From JBQSUQ01 sp052384575 (GTDB lineage: Bacteria > Pseudomonadota > Gammaproteobacteria > Enterobacterales > Pasteurellaceae), in NCBI GenBank assembly GCA_052384575.1, contig JBQSUQ010000005.1: a stretch of DNA of 64,000 nt. One strand, given 5' to 3'. Under the pieces are notes generated by a model. That model had not been told where the DNA came from. It searched no databases and saw nothing but the letters and a program-made list of their open reading frames with translations. Positions 16,384 to 26,136 of this stretch are shown piece after piece. The position numbers were made by a program, and so were the translations under genes. Each line of letters begins with the position of its first letter. Positions within the stretch are counted from its first letter, which is position 1.

Positions 16384-17304
16384 TTATTTTTTATCGCCTT
16401 TTAATAATTCAGCAATACCCGCAACAGAACCGATTAGATTGCCTGCTTCTAATGGCATTAACACCACTTTGCTGTTTTCTGCACCACCAATTTCTTTTAA
16501 TGCTTCAGTATATTTTTGCGCAATAAAATAGTTGATTGCTTTGGTATCCCCATTTGAAATCGCGTCTGAAACCATTTGTGTTGCTTTTGCTTCAGCTTCC
16601 GCCGCACGTTCACGCGCTTCTGCTTGTAAAATCGCTTCTTGTTTTTCCCCTTCCGCTTTCAAAATACGGGATTGTTTTTCCCCTTCTGCACGTAAAATCT
16701 GCGCTTGACGAATACCCTCAGCTTCTAAAATTTCCGCACGTTTATTACGCTCCGCTTTCATTTGCGCATTCATAGCTTCACTTAATTCACGAGGTGGACG
16801 CACATCACGAATTTCAATACGCGTAACTTTTACACCCCAAGGATTTGTAGCTTCATCCACGATTGCCAATAAACGACCATTAATGCTGTCCCGTTGCGAT
16901 AACATTTCATCCAGTTCCATACTACCAAGTACTGTACGAATATTGGTCATTACCAAATTCACAATCGCCTGCTCTAAATGATTGACTTCATAAGCCGCAC
17001 TGCGTGCATCAATCACTTGAACAAAACAAACAGCATCAATAGACACATTGGCATTGTCTTTAGAAATGACTTCTTGTGATGGAATATCTAATACTTGTTC
17101 CATCATATTAATTTTGCGTCCAACGCGATCAACAAAAGGCACCACAAAGTTTAAACCTGGTGTTAAGGTTCTTGTATAACGACCAAAACGTTCAATTGTC
17201 CAATGATAACCTTGTGGTACGGTTTTTAAGGTTGAGTATAAAATAACAGCAACTAAGATAATAAAAATCAAGGTTGCTGAAGGTAGTCCATCAAAAAATT
17301 CCAT
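16384..17304 (-). CDS. qmcA: SPFH/Band 7 membrane protein QmcA
   Basis: A 306-residue stomatin-like protein: an N-terminal membrane anchor (about 8-25), the SPFH domain (about 28-190; GYHWTIERFGRYTRTLTPGL near its start), then a coiled coil with repeated AEGEKQ units and a C-terminal helix. QmcA forms large cage-like oligomers in the inner membrane, usually with an NfeD partner, which is the next gene. It is the first gene of this operon. A run of uptake sequences is absent here. Confidence 0.9.
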   Translation of the reverse strand: MEFFDGLPSATLIFIILVAVILYSTLKTVPQGYHWTIERFGRYTRTLTPGLNFVVPFVDRVGRKINMMEQVLDIPSQEVISKDNANVSIDAVCFVQVIDARSAAYEVNHLEQAIVNLVMTNIRTVLGSMELDEMLSQRDSINGRLLAIVDEATNPWGVKVTRIEIRDVRPPRELSEAMNAQMKAERNKRAEILEAEGIRQAQILRAEGEKQSRILKAEGEKQEAILQAEARERAAEAEAKATQMVSDAISNGDTKAINYFIAQKYTEALKEIGGAENSKVVLMPLEAGNLIGSVAGIAELLKGDKK

Positions 17305-17349
17305 ATTTTTTCCTTTTGAAGTAATAAATTTGTCTAAAACTATAGCATT

Positions 17350-18801
17350 TTACACCGCACTTTGCACATACTTATAACCCTGATTATCAGGGATAAATTC
17401 AAATAGGTGCGTAATGCAATTGGGTGCATCTTGCTCTTGATGGGAAACAAACAGCAATTGGGTCTCGCTATTATTAACCAATTGTTCAATAAAACATTTG
17501 ACCAGTTGGCGATTTAATCCATCCAATCCTTGTAAAGGTTCATCTAAAATTAAAATTGGCGGATGCTTCACCATGGCTCTGGCGATTAGCAATAATCGTT
17601 GTTGACCCCAAGATAAAGAACGGAATGGCTTTTTCACTAAACTTGCCATATTTAAGCGCTGTAACCATTGCATTGCCCTTAGTCGCAACGCATCTGGCAC
17701 TTGTTGATAAACACCAATGCTATCTAAAAATCCTGAAATAATCACATCTAAAGCCGAACAATTCACTCGATAATCCATGTGTAATTGGCTACTGATATAA
17801 CCGATTTTCGATTTAATCTCCCAAATGGTTTCGCCACTACCTCGTTGTCGACCAAATAAACGTACATGATTACTATAAGCTTGCGGATGATCGCCTATTA
17901 AAATAGATAGCAGAGTTGATTTTCCTGCGCCATTAGGACCTTTGATCCACCAATGTTGTTTTGGTTGTACCGTCCAATTTAAATGATGCAAAATGATTTT
18001 ATCGCCATATTGAATAACCACATCTTGTAGTTCAAAGTGCGGTGTATTTTGAGGAAGTTTTATTGGGGCGCCATGAGGTTCAGGCAAAGGCACATTTATA
18101 GCATCTTCCGCATATTGTAATTGTTGGAAAATACTCTGCTGCTCAACAAAGGCTTTTTCGCCTTGCAATACCAATTCACAATCATGTAAAACGGCAATAA
18201 ACTCCACCGCAGTTGGAATATGGTTAAATCGATGAGTGATTAACACAATCGCCATGTGTTCGGCAAGTTCTGTTAATAGCTGTTGCCAATCGCGCACAGA
18301 TTGTTGGTCCAATCCCTCAAAAGGTTCATCTAAAATTAATAAATCGGGATTAGACACGAGTGCTTGTGCCAATAGCACTTTGCGACTTTCTCCCGTTGAT
18401 AATTTAATAAAAGCGCGATCTAATAAATGGGTAATATTTAATAATTCTGCATATTTCATGCATAAGGTAAGATCGTTTTCACCATTTAAGATGATTTGTT
18501 GCGCAGTTTTGCCCAGATAGTCGGGATCTAAAGTGTCATTGTTCAGTTCACGAAAAGTTTGCTCAACAATTTGTTGCTGATTTTCAAAGGAAATTGAACG
18601 AATACGATGGAATTGATTTTGATATTCACCACTATATAAAGGTAATTTTCCTTCAAGAGCTAACATCAATGCGGTTTTACCACTGCCATTTCCACCAATG
18701 ACAAGCCAAATATTGCCTTCTTTGATTTTAAGTTCTGGGATCGTTAAATAGCGATGATGAGAAAGTAAAAATTGTCCCTGCCTAATGTTTAAAGCACACA
18801 T
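17350..18801 (-). CDS. modF: Tandem ABC ATPase ModF
   Basis: A 483-residue protein with two ABC ATPase domains and no membrane segments. Domain 1 has Walker A GGNGSGKT near residue 36 and signature LSTGES; domain 2 has GPNGAGKS near 290 and LSWGQQ. The second half follows E. coli ModF closely (GRQRGSGETIWEIKSKIGYISS). In E. coli modF lies beside modE; here it is about 9 kb from modA/modE in a different transcription unit. Its role is poorly understood; a link to molybdate is by name and neighbourhood in other genomes. Confidence 0.9.
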   Translation of the reverse strand: MCALNIRQGQFLLSHHRYLTIPELKIKEGNIWLVIGGNGSGKTALMLALEGKLPLYSGEYQNQFHRIRSISFENQQQIVEQTFRELNNDTLDPDYLGKTAQQIILNGENDLTLCMKYAELLNITHLLDRAFIKLSTGESRKVLLAQALVSNPDLLILDEPFEGLDQQSVRDWQQLLTELAEHMAIVLITHRFNHIPTAVEFIAVLHDCELVLQGEKAFVEQQSIFQQLQYAEDAINVPLPEPHGAPIKLPQNTPHFELQDVVIQYGDKIILHHLNWTVQPKQHWWIKGPNGAGKSTLLSILIGDHPQAYSNHVRLFGRQRGSGETIWEIKSKIGYISSQLHMDYRVNCSALDVIISGFLDSIGVYQQVPDALRLRAMQWLQRLNMASLVKKPFRSLSWGQQRLLLIARAMVKHPPILILDEPLQGLDGLNRQLVKCFIEQLVNNSETQLLFVSHQEQDAPNCITHLFEFIPDNQGYKYVQSAV

Positions 18802-18874
18802 GAAATATTCCTTTATTTATTAAAAATAAAAGAAATAATAACCTGAATTTGAAAAGAAAAACAACAGATAGCAA

Positions 18875-18902
18875 AAAGGCTAAACCGAAGTTTAGCCTTT
18901 TG
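18875..18902 (-). terminator. Terminator after the OmpA-type lipoprotein gene
   Basis: AAAGGCTAAAC-CGAA-GTTTAGCCTTT, an 11-base stem with a stable GNRA-like loop, followed on the minus strand by TTTGC. It separates this gene from modF. Confidence 0.8.
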
Positions 18903-18923
18903 AATATCAGAAAAAAATCAAAA

Positions 18924-19778
18924 TTATTTTTGATAAAGTGGTGCTGGACCAGTTGAACCTGCCGCAGGACCTTGACCTTCGATACGTTGTTTTAATACAG
19001 TACCTGAAGCTTTGATCTCAACACGACGGTTTGGACGTAAGCAGTCTTTTAATTCTTTTCCATGTGGATATTCAGAACAAGCTTTAACTTGGTGAGCTTT
19101 ACCTAAACCAACAGCTGTGAAGCTTGCTTGAACGCCTTGTTCAATTAAACGTGCTTTAACACGATTTGCACGACGTTGTGATAAATCTAAGTTATATGCA
19201 ACTGAACCTAAACGGTCTGTGTGACCTTCGATTAATACATCTTTCGCACCAGAAGATTTTAATTGTGCTGCTACGTTGTCAACAACTTCTTTACCTTTTG
19301 GTGTTAATGTATCTTTGTCAAAGTCAAATAAGAAGTCACCGCTTAAGCTGAATGATGAGTTGCCATTACAACCATTTGGATACCAGAAGAAGCTTTGTGC
19401 GTTCATGTTTTTGTCAAATAATACTTTGTATTGACAGATTTTGTGAACACCGTTTTCACGATAGTTGAATGCGAAGTCCCATTCACGAACACCGTAAAGA
19501 CCTTCTGCAAAATGTGGACGACCTAACAAGTTATAAAGTTGGTCTTTGTTCATGCCACGTTCAACCATACGAACGTTGTCCCAGTTTGGCCATGAACCAA
19601 ATTGTGAACCATCGTGGTTAAATCTTGCTTCGTCGATTTTTGGCCATACTAAATTAGCAACTGCTTGTTCTGGAGTGTCACCTGCTGGTTGACCTTCATC
19701 AGTTATTTTACTTAAGTTGCCACAAGCTGCTAATGTAGATGCAGCCACTGCTGATAAGATAAGATGTGATAATTTCAT
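18924..19778 (-). CDS. Outer-membrane lipoprotein with BamE-like and OmpA domains
   Basis: A 284-residue lipoprotein. The signal peptide ends in the lipobox LAAC (Cys19). Residues about 70-150 contain a SmpA/OmlA-like stretch (ERGMNKDQLYNLLGRPHF), and the C-terminal half is an OmpA peptidoglycan-binding domain with FDFDKDTLTPKG, IEGHTDRLGS and NLDLSQRRANRVKARL. It probably anchors the outer membrane to peptidoglycan. The combination of both domains is known in Pasteurellaceae lipoproteins; I do not assign a symbol. Monocistronic with its own terminator. Confidence 0.85.
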   Translation of the reverse strand: MKLSHLILSAVAASTLAACGNLSKITDEGQPAGDTPEQAVANLVWPKIDEARFNHDGSQFGSWPNWDNVRMVERGMNKDQLYNLLGRPHFAEGLYGVREWDFAFNYRENGVHKICQYKVLFDKNMNAQSFFWYPNGCNGNSSFSLSGDFLFDFDKDTLTPKGKEVVDNVAAQLKSSGAKDVLIEGHTDRLGSVAYNLDLSQRRANRVKARLIEQGVQASFTAVGLGKAHQVKACSEYPHGKELKDCLRPNRRVEIKASGTVLKQRIEGQGPAAGSTGPAPLYQK

Positions 19779-19951
19779 TCCTATTACCTTGTTATTGATT
19801 AATAAAAGTAAGTACCCTAAAACCTTTATAGCATAGATTATGAAATAACCATTTGCTATAAAAATACATGGCGTATAGTAAGATCAAATCGCCCCAATGT
19901 AAACTAAAATTCTCCTCAAAACCCTATTTTTTACCAATATTTACCAATAAT

Positions 19952-21010
19952 TTACAAAAGGGTACGATTATTTTGATGTAGCCAATTTAATAACAGATTA
20001 TTTGTACTTGATTCTGCTTGTTTACCTAATTTTTGGATCAATGATTTCTTCTGTTTATATTGTAAACCAATCACTGATTTATCTTGCATTGCTTGTAAAA
20101 TCACATCATCACTGGTCAGGATTTCATCGACTAATTGTAGTTCAAGTGCTTGTTTGCCAAACCAATGTTCGCCAGTAGCAATTTTCGTTATATCCAACTG
20201 CGGTCGATTTTCAGTCACAAATTGTTTGAATAATTCATGGGTTTGTTCTAATTCTTGTTGAAATTTTTGTTTACCTTTTTCCGTATTTTCACCTAATAAA
20301 GTGACGGTTCTTTTATATTCACCCGCAGTCATTACATCTACATCCACTTCATGTTTTTTCAATAAACGATGAATATTAGGTACCTGAGCCACCACGCCAA
20401 CAGAACCCACAATAGCGAAAGGCGCTGATACAATTTTATCAGCCACACATGCCATCATATAACCACCACTTGCCGCAACTTTATCTACTGCAACAGTCAA
20501 TTTAATCCCTTTTTGTTTTAAACGCGCAAGCTGAGATGCAGCTAAGCCATAACCATGGACAACACCGCCCGGACTTTCTAAACGCAGTAATACTTCATCT
20601 TGATTTGGATTTGCGACATTTAAAATCACATTAATTTCTTCTCGTAATGCTGTTGTTTCAGAGGCATGAATATCGCCTTTAAAGTCAATAACATACAAGA
20701 TCGGCTTTTGCGTTTTTTCAATTTGTTCGCCTTTCTTTTTCGCTAATTTATCTGCTTTAGCCTTCGCTTTATCCGCTTTTTTCTGTGCTTTTTCTGCCTC
20801 TTTCAATTCATCTTCTGTTAAATGAAAATCACGCAGATGCTTTGTATTTTCTTCATATTCTTTACTTAAATCAGTAATTTGCAGTTCGCCTTGATGTTGA
20901 TCTTTTTTCTTTAAGGCAATAATCATAAATGCAATACCGGCAATGACTAATAAAATAGTTAAAATTTCTAAAATAAAAATGCCATAACCAACAATAATGT
21001 CAGACCACAT
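19952..21010 (-). CDS. sohB: Inner-membrane serine protease SohB (SppA family)
   Basis: A 352-residue membrane-anchored protease with an N-terminal transmembrane segment (about 10-32), a Lys/Ala-rich charged coil (about 75-100), and the S49 peptidase domain: LESPGGVVHG and DKVAASGGYMMACVADKI carry the expected Ser/Lys dyad region. The ATG at 21010 has AGGAGAAAG upstream; the frame extends 14 codons further without good signals. SohB was found in E. coli as a multicopy suppressor of degP loss. It follows the yadGH-type genes in the same direction. Confidence 0.92.
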   Translation of the reverse strand: MWSDIIVGYGIFILEILTILLVIAGIAFMIIALKKKDQHQGELQITDLSKEYEENTKHLRDFHLTEDELKEAEKAQKKADKAKAKADKLAKKKGEQIEKTQKPILYVIDFKGDIHASETTALREEINVILNVANPNQDEVLLRLESPGGVVHGYGLAASQLARLKQKGIKLTVAVDKVAASGGYMMACVADKIVSAPFAIVGSVGVVAQVPNIHRLLKKHEVDVDVMTAGEYKRTVTLLGENTEKGKQKFQQELEQTHELFKQFVTENRPQLDITKIATGEHWFGKQALELQLVDEILTSDDVILQAMQDKSVIGLQYKQKKSLIQKLGKQAESSTNNLLLNWLHQNNRTLL

Positions 21011-21059
21011 AGTTTCTCTTTCTCCTAAAAAATCATAAAAAATGCACCGCACTTTTTCA

Positions 21060-21827
21060 TTAATGGCGTAATCCTACACCACGACTAATCAAATAATAAG
21101 CAAAACAATATAAGCATAGAATGAATAAGCCCAATACAACAAAGGTATAAACCAAAGGCACATCAGAAATGCCTAAAAAACCATAACGAAATCCATTAAT
21201 CATATAAACAATGGGATTTAATTTGGACACTGCCTGCCAGAATTCCGGTAATAATTTAATGGAATAGAATACACCGCCCAAGTAAGTTAAGGGCGTTAAC
21301 ACAAAAGTCGGAATGATACTAATGTCGTCAAAAGAACGGGCATAAACCGCATTGATTAATCCACCTAAAGCAAAGGCTGCGGTTGTCAGCAATAATGTCA
21401 ATCCGATGGCGAACCAAGAATAAATATCAAAGGAAACGAAGAATAAAGAAACTATGGTGACTAAAATACCTACACATAATCCCCTCGCCATGCCGCCAGC
21501 CATATATCCCAAAATAATAATATGTGGTGAAGTTGGTGAAATTAAAAGTTCTTCCACATTTTTGGCAAATTTTGTGCTGTAAAAAGATGAAGCAACATTG
21601 GCAAAGGAATTGGTCAATGAAGACATCATAATCAAACCTGGCACAATAAATTGCATATAACTAAATCCGCCCATTTCGCCAATACGGCTGCCAATAAGCT
21701 GACCAAAAATCACAAAATATAATGTCATCGTAATTACTGGTGGAACTAAGGTTTGTACCCAAATTCGCGTAAAGCGACGAATTTCTTTGTGTAAAATTGT
21801 ATTGAAAGCAACCCAAGCAAGTGGCAT
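21060..21827 (-). CDS. yadH: ABC-2 exporter permease (YadH type)
   Basis: A 255-residue inner-membrane permease with six predicted helices; RIWVQTLVPPVITMTLYF and FVLTPLTYLGGVFYS match YadH of E. coli nearly word for word. It pairs with the ATPase encoded just upstream, whose stop overlaps this start by one base (TAATG). Its export substrate is unknown. Relatives in the ABC-2 family export polysaccharides, lipids or drugs. Confidence 0.9.
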   Translation of the reverse strand: MPLAWVAFNTILHKEIRRFTRIWVQTLVPPVITMTLYFVIFGQLIGSRIGEMGGFSYMQFIVPGLIMMSSLTNSFANVASSFYSTKFAKNVEELLISPTSPHIIILGYMAGGMARGLCVGILVTIVSLFFVSFDIYSWFAIGLTLLLTTAAFALGGLINAVYARSFDDISIIPTFVLTPLTYLGGVFYSIKLLPEFWQAVSKLNPIVYMINGFRYGFLGISDVPLVYTFVVLGLFILCLYCFAYYLISRGVGLRH

Positions 21828-22753
21828 TATTTCTCTCCTCCATTCGCTTGATTAAAAGACATATTGACGAATAATTCCTCTAAACGGTTGGCTTTATTAC
21901 GCATACTTAACACCTGAATTCCCTGTCCACTCAATTGAGTAAATAAAGCATTTAAACCTTGCTGGCGTTTCACTTCCACTTCAATCGAATTATCATCTAA
22001 TGGCGTGACATTGTAACCTTCGACTTTAGGTAATGAAGAAGATTTATCTAAATCCAACACAAAGGTTTCCGTTTCCAATTGCGCCAATAAATCTTTCATT
22101 GACATCGTCAATAACAATTTACCTTGTTGAATAATGCCGATATGGCGACATAACATTTCAGCTTCTTCTAAATAATGGGTAGTGAGAATAATAGTTGTGC
22201 CTTGTTGATTTAATTCACGCAAAAATAACCATAAACTGCGGCGGAGTTCAATATCCAGTCCAGCTGTTGGCTCATCTAAAATTAATAATTTTGGCTCATG
22301 CATTAAGGCTCTTGCGATCATTAAACGTCGCTTCATCCCACCAGATAATCGCATAGCTTGCTGATCGCGCTTTTGCCATAAATCTAACTTTTTCAACCAA
22401 ATTTCCGCACGTTGTAATGCTTCTTTTCTAGCAATACCGTAATAACCTGCTTGATTGACTAAAATATCAATCACTTTTTCAAATTGGTTAAAATTAAATT
22501 CCTGTGGCACCAAACCAATTTGTTGTTTAACTTGGTTTAATTCCGTATCCAAATCATAATCAAAAACTTTCACTTGTCCGCTTGTTTTATTTACTAACGA
22601 ACTGATAATACCAATGGTCGTTGATTTTCCCGCGCCATTATGTCCAAGCAACGCATAAAAATCGCCTTGATTAACCACAAGATCAATGCCTTGCAATGCT
22701 TGAACGCCATTTTTATAGCATTTAGTCAAACCAATTATTTCTAATGCAAACAT
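21827..22753 (-). CDS. yadG: ABC exporter ATPase (YadG type)
   Basis: A 308-residue ATPase with Walker A GHNGAGKS near residue 38, signature LSGGMKRRL near 141 and Walker B LLILDEPTAGLD. The C-terminal 80 residues are the usual extension of ABC-2 exporters. It energises the YadH-type permease encoded next, with which it overlaps by one base. The start lies 182 bases from the divergent trpE. Confidence 0.9.
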   Translation of the reverse strand: MFALEIIGLTKCYKNGVQALQGIDLVVNQGDFYALLGHNGAGKSTTIGIISSLVNKTSGQVKVFDYDLDTELNQVKQQIGLVPQEFNFNQFEKVIDILVNQAGYYGIARKEALQRAEIWLKKLDLWQKRDQQAMRLSGGMKRRLMIARALMHEPKLLILDEPTAGLDIELRRSLWLFLRELNQQGTTIILTTHYLEEAEMLCRHIGIIQQGKLLLTMSMKDLLAQLETETFVLDLDKSSSLPKVEGYNVTPLDDNSIEVEVKRQQGLNALFTQLSGQGIQVLSMRNKANRLEELFVNMSFNQANGGEK

Positions 22754-22877
22754 AAAATTCTGATATTCCTCTATTTTGGCTCGCCATGATACAGATTTTT
22801 ATGCCTGCAAGCAAAAAACAATCTTAAATTCCACAAAATAAATTGTTGCTTAATTCATCACTTAAACATTCCCACAC

Positions 22878-22906
22878 TTGACAATATTTTATTGTACTAG
22901 TTTAAT
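22878..22906 (+). promoter_or_regulatory. trpE promoter
   Basis: TTGACA (22878-22883), 17 bases, then TTTAAT (22901-22906): a strong sigma-70 promoter about 30 bases before the trpE ATG. Confidence 0.8.
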
Positions 22907-22911
22907 AGTTC
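22894..22911. promoter_or_regulatory. TrpR operator at trpE
   Basis: GTACTAGTTTAATAGTTC closely matches the enteric trp operator (GTACTAGTTAACTAGTTC type) and covers the -10 element, the position expected for repression by tryptophan-bound TrpR. The distance to the ATG (24 bases) leaves no room for a leader peptide or attenuator. Confidence 0.85.
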
Positions 22912-22935
22912 TAAATTACAAATTTAGGACGTATT

Positions 22936-24477
22936 ATGTTTCAACCTTATATCCAAGTTTCGCAACAAAAGATTTCATATCATGCAGATTTAGTTTCTGT
23001 TTTTCACACATTATGTGCTAACCAACCTCATAGTCTATTATTAGAAAGTGCTGAAATAACCAGCAAGAACAGTTTACAAAGTTTATTGTTAATTAATGCT
23101 GCGGTAAAAGTACGCTGTGTTGGTCAGCAAGTCACTTTCACTGCGTTAAGCGCAAATGGGCGCACCGTATTAAATCATTTAAGATTAGGCTTGCAAGGCA
23201 TTGCGACGCATAAACAACTTAACGAAAATTGTTTACAAGCCACTTTTGCGGCATTAAATCCTCAGTTAGATGAAGATTCTCAATTACAAGCCACGTCTAT
23301 TTTTGATGGTTTACGCCAACTAAATCAACTGTACTCTCACAGCCAAACGCCTATTTTTCTCGGTGGATTGTTTGCCTATGATTTAGTTGCCAACTTTATT
23401 CCAATGGAACAGATCACCTTAAAAGAAGACAATCTGGATTGCCCTGATTATGTTTTTTATTTGGCAGAGCAATTGTTACGTTTTGATCACCAAACACAAC
23501 AAGCTACATTACAAACCTTCTGTTTTAATGCTAATGAAGCAGAAACATTGCAACAAAGTGCGGTGAAAATTCAGCAAGATTTACAACAATTAAATCCTTT
23601 ACCTCAAGCACAACAATCCAGCTTAACTGATATTAATGTGAACTTTGATGATGATAAATTTAAGCAAATTATCACCGCACTTAAACAACATATTTATCGT
23701 GGTGATGTGTTTCAAATTGTGCCTTCAAGACGTTTTTCATTGGCTTGTCCAAATCCGTTAGCAGCCTATCAACAATTAAAACAAAGCAATCCAAGTCCTT
23801 ATATGTTCTTTATGCAAGATCAAGATTTCACCCTATTTGGTGCATCGCCTGAAAGCGCGTTGAAGTATTCACAACATAATCGACAATTGGAAATTTATCC
23901 AATTGCAGGTTCTCGACCTAGGGGTTTTAACGCAGAAGGACAAATAGATCCTGAATTAGATGCTCGTCTTGAATTAGAACTGCGTTTAGATAAAAAAGAA
24001 GTCGCAGAACACATTATGTTGGTGGATTTAGCAAGAAATGATATTGCACGAGTCTGCGAAAGTGGTACACGCTATGTTAAGGACTTAATGCAAGTGGATC
24101 GCTACTCTCACATTATGCACTTAGTGTCCCGAGTAGTCGGAAAACTTCGTCCTGAATTAGACGCATTACACGCTTATCAAGCCTGTATGAATATGGGCAC
24201 CTTAACTGGTGCACCAAAAATTAAAGCCATGCAACTGATTTATCAATTTGAACAACAAAAACGCCACAGCTACGGGGGTGCTGTGGGTTACTTATCTTCT
24301 GACGGTAATTTTGACACCTGTATCGTCATACGTTCTGCCTTTGTACAAGATGGTATTGCTTATGTACAAGCGGGTTGTGGTGAAGTCCTTGATTCCGATC
24401 CGCAAATGGAGGCGGATGAAACCCGACATAAAGCACAAGCTGTGCTGAACGCAATTGTTAAATCAAACCAAATGTAA
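22936..24477 (+). CDS. trpE: Anthranilate synthase component I
   Basis: A 513-residue enzyme that makes anthranilate from chorismate with ammonia supplied by TrpG. The tryptophan feedback element LLLESAEI is at residues 34-41. The catalytic half has FGASPESALKY, IYPIAGSRPRG and LTGAPKIKAMQL. It is the first gene of trpEGDC(F), controlled by a TrpR operator just upstream. Two uptake sequences lie in the middle of the gene. Confidence 0.97.
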   Translation: MFQPYIQVSQQKISYHADLVSVFHTLCANQPHSLLLESAEITSKNSLQSLLLINAAVKVRCVGQQVTFTALSANGRTVLNHLRLGLQGIATHKQLNENCLQATFAALNPQLDEDSQLQATSIFDGLRQLNQLYSHSQTPIFLGGLFAYDLVANFIPMEQITLKEDNLDCPDYVFYLAEQLLRFDHQTQQATLQTFCFNANEAETLQQSAVKIQQDLQQLNPLPQAQQSSLTDINVNFDDDKFKQIITALKQHIYRGDVFQIVPSRRFSLACPNPLAAYQQLKQSNPSPYMFFMQDQDFTLFGASPESALKYSQHNRQLEIYPIAGSRPRGFNAEGQIDPELDARLELELRLDKKEVAEHIMLVDLARNDIARVCESGTRYVKDLMQVDRYSHIMHLVSRVVGKLRPELDALHAYQACMNMGTLTGAPKIKAMQLIYQFEQQKRHSYGGAVGYLSSDGNFDTCIVIRSAFVQDGIAYVQAGCGEVLDSDPQMEADETRHKAQAVLNAIVKSNQM

Positions 24478-24487
24478 GGAGAAGAAT

Positions 24488-25078
24488 ATGGCTAACATCG
24501 TTTTTTTAGATAACTTCGACTCCTTTACCTATAACTTAGTCGATCAATTTCGCACATTAGGTCATCAAGTGAAAATCTATCGTAATAATGTAGATTTAGA
24601 TTTACTCGAACAAAAATGTTTAGAGAAAGAAACTATTTTGGCATTATCGCCAGGGCCAGGGACACCTGCAGAAGCGGGCAATATGTTGCCATTGATTGAA
24701 CGCGTGAAAAGTGCGGTGCCAATTATTGGTATTTGTTTAGGACATCAAGCCATCATTGAAGCTTTTGGTGGAAAAGTGGTTTCAGCAGGCGAAATTTTGC
24801 ATGGCAAAGTGTCACAAATTCAACATAACGAGCAAGCCATGTTTGCTGGTTTACCTAATCCAATGCCTGTTGCGCGTTACCATTCTTTAATGGGCAGTGA
24901 ATTGCCTGAGGAATTGGTGGTAAATGCCCAATATCAAAACATCATTATGGCGGTACATCATCGTAGTTTACCCATTTGTAGTTTTCAATTTCACCCCGAA
25001 AGCACTTTAACTGTGCAAGGATCAACGTTATTAGCACAGTCTGTGAGTTGGCTTTTGCAACACAATAAAAGCAAATAA
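24488..25078 (+). CDS. trpG: Anthranilate synthase component II (glutamine amidotransferase)
   Basis: A 196-residue class I glutamine amidotransferase giving ammonia to TrpE. The triad is visible: Cys83 in GICLGHQA, His169 and Glu171 in FHPES. The ATG at 24488 has AAGGAGAAG upstream and starts 11 bases after trpE. TrpG is separate from TrpD here, unlike the fused enteric TrpGD. PabA is a close relative, but the operon position decides for TrpG. Confidence 0.96.
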   Translation: MANIVFLDNFDSFTYNLVDQFRTLGHQVKIYRNNVDLDLLEQKCLEKETILALSPGPGTPAEAGNMLPLIERVKSAVPIIGICLGHQAIIEAFGGKVVSAGEILHGKVSQIQHNEQAMFAGLPNPMPVARYHSLMGSELPEELVVNAQYQNIIMAVHHRSLPICSFQFHPESTLTVQGSTLLAQSVSWLLQHNKSK

Positions 25079-25114
25079 GAAAAAATAGCCACTCAACAAA
25101 TAAGGAATGAAAAA

Positions 25115-26116
25115 ATGGAACTTGAACAAATTCTTAATACATTATTTGAAAATAAAGCGCTCACAGAACAACAATCTTCAATTTTTTTCACCGCGGTTGT
25201 GAAAGGCGAAGTGGCGTCGGAACAACTTGCAGCTGCTTTAATCGCATTAAAAGTACGAGGCGAAACCATTGATGAAATTACGGGAGCGGTTACCGCACTT
25301 TTAACCATGGCTCAGCCCTTCCCCACGCCTGATTACCCAATTGCCGATATTGTAGGCACAGGTGGAGACGGTGCCAATACTATTAATATTTCCACTGCAT
25401 CAGCTATTGTCGCTGCGAGTATGGGACTGAAAATAGCAAAGCATGGCAACCGTAGTGTTTCCAGTTTAACTGGTGCCAGCGATGTATTAACTCATTTAGG
25501 CGTGAATGTTGCAATGAGTACAGAAAATGCACGTCGTAGTTTAGATGAAAACGGTTTGGCCTTTATTTTTGCCCCTCAGTATCATACAGGCTTTAAACAT
25601 GCAGCACCTGTACGCCAAGCCTTAAAAACCCGCACTATTTTTAATATTCTAGGGCCACTGATTAATCCTGCTTCACCTAAAAGACAATTATTGGGCGTAT
25701 ATAGTCCGCAATTATTAAAGCCCTATGTAGAAACTAGCGCCCGTTTAAAGCATGAGCACAGTATTATTGTGCATGGCAATGGCTTAGATGAAGTCGCCGT
25801 TCATGGCAACACACAGGTGGCAGAATTGCAACATGGTCAAATTAAATTCTATGATCTGTCACCAAAAGATTTTGGTTTCAAAACCCAAGCGTTATCTGAA
25901 CTGCAAGGTGGTGAGCCACAAAAAAATGCAGAAATTATCACCGCACTTTTACAAGGCAATGGTAAAGAGACGCAAAATCAAGCTATAGCAATGAATACAG
26001 CGCTATTAATGAAACTCTTTGGTTATCAAAATATTAAACAAAATGCAGAGCAAGTATTAGCACATTTATCAACTGGCAAAGCCTTTGACACCTTACAACG
26101 CTTAACTATGTATTAA
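25115..26116 (+). CDS. trpD: Anthranilate phosphoribosyltransferase
   Basis: A 333-residue enzyme that joins anthranilate to PRPP. The PRPP-binding loop GTGGDGANTINIST is near residue 80 and KHGNRSVSS near 108; the helical N-terminal domain is complete. A GGAATG stretch precedes the ATG. Its stop overlaps the ATG at 26116 just before trpC. Two uptake sequences lie within it. Confidence 0.97.
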   Translation: MELEQILNTLFENKALTEQQSSIFFTAVVKGEVASEQLAAALIALKVRGETIDEITGAVTALLTMAQPFPTPDYPIADIVGTGGDGANTINISTASAIVAASMGLKIAKHGNRSVSSLTGASDVLTHLGVNVAMSTENARRSLDENGLAFIFAPQYHTGFKHAAPVRQALKTRTIFNILGPLINPASPKRQLLGVYSPQLLKPYVETSARLKHEHSIIVHGNGLDEVAVHGNTQVAELQHGQIKFYDLSPKDFGFKTQALSELQGGEPQKNAEIITALLQGNGKETQNQAIAMNTALLMKLFGYQNIKQNAEQVLAHLSTGKAFDTLQRLTMY

Positions 26117-26136
26117 TGGGTATGAATGGAATAAAT

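Noticed and set aside
22912..22935. trp leader peptide/attenuator
   Set aside because: Only 24 bases lie between operator and trpE ATG; no Trp-rich reading frame or terminator stem fits.
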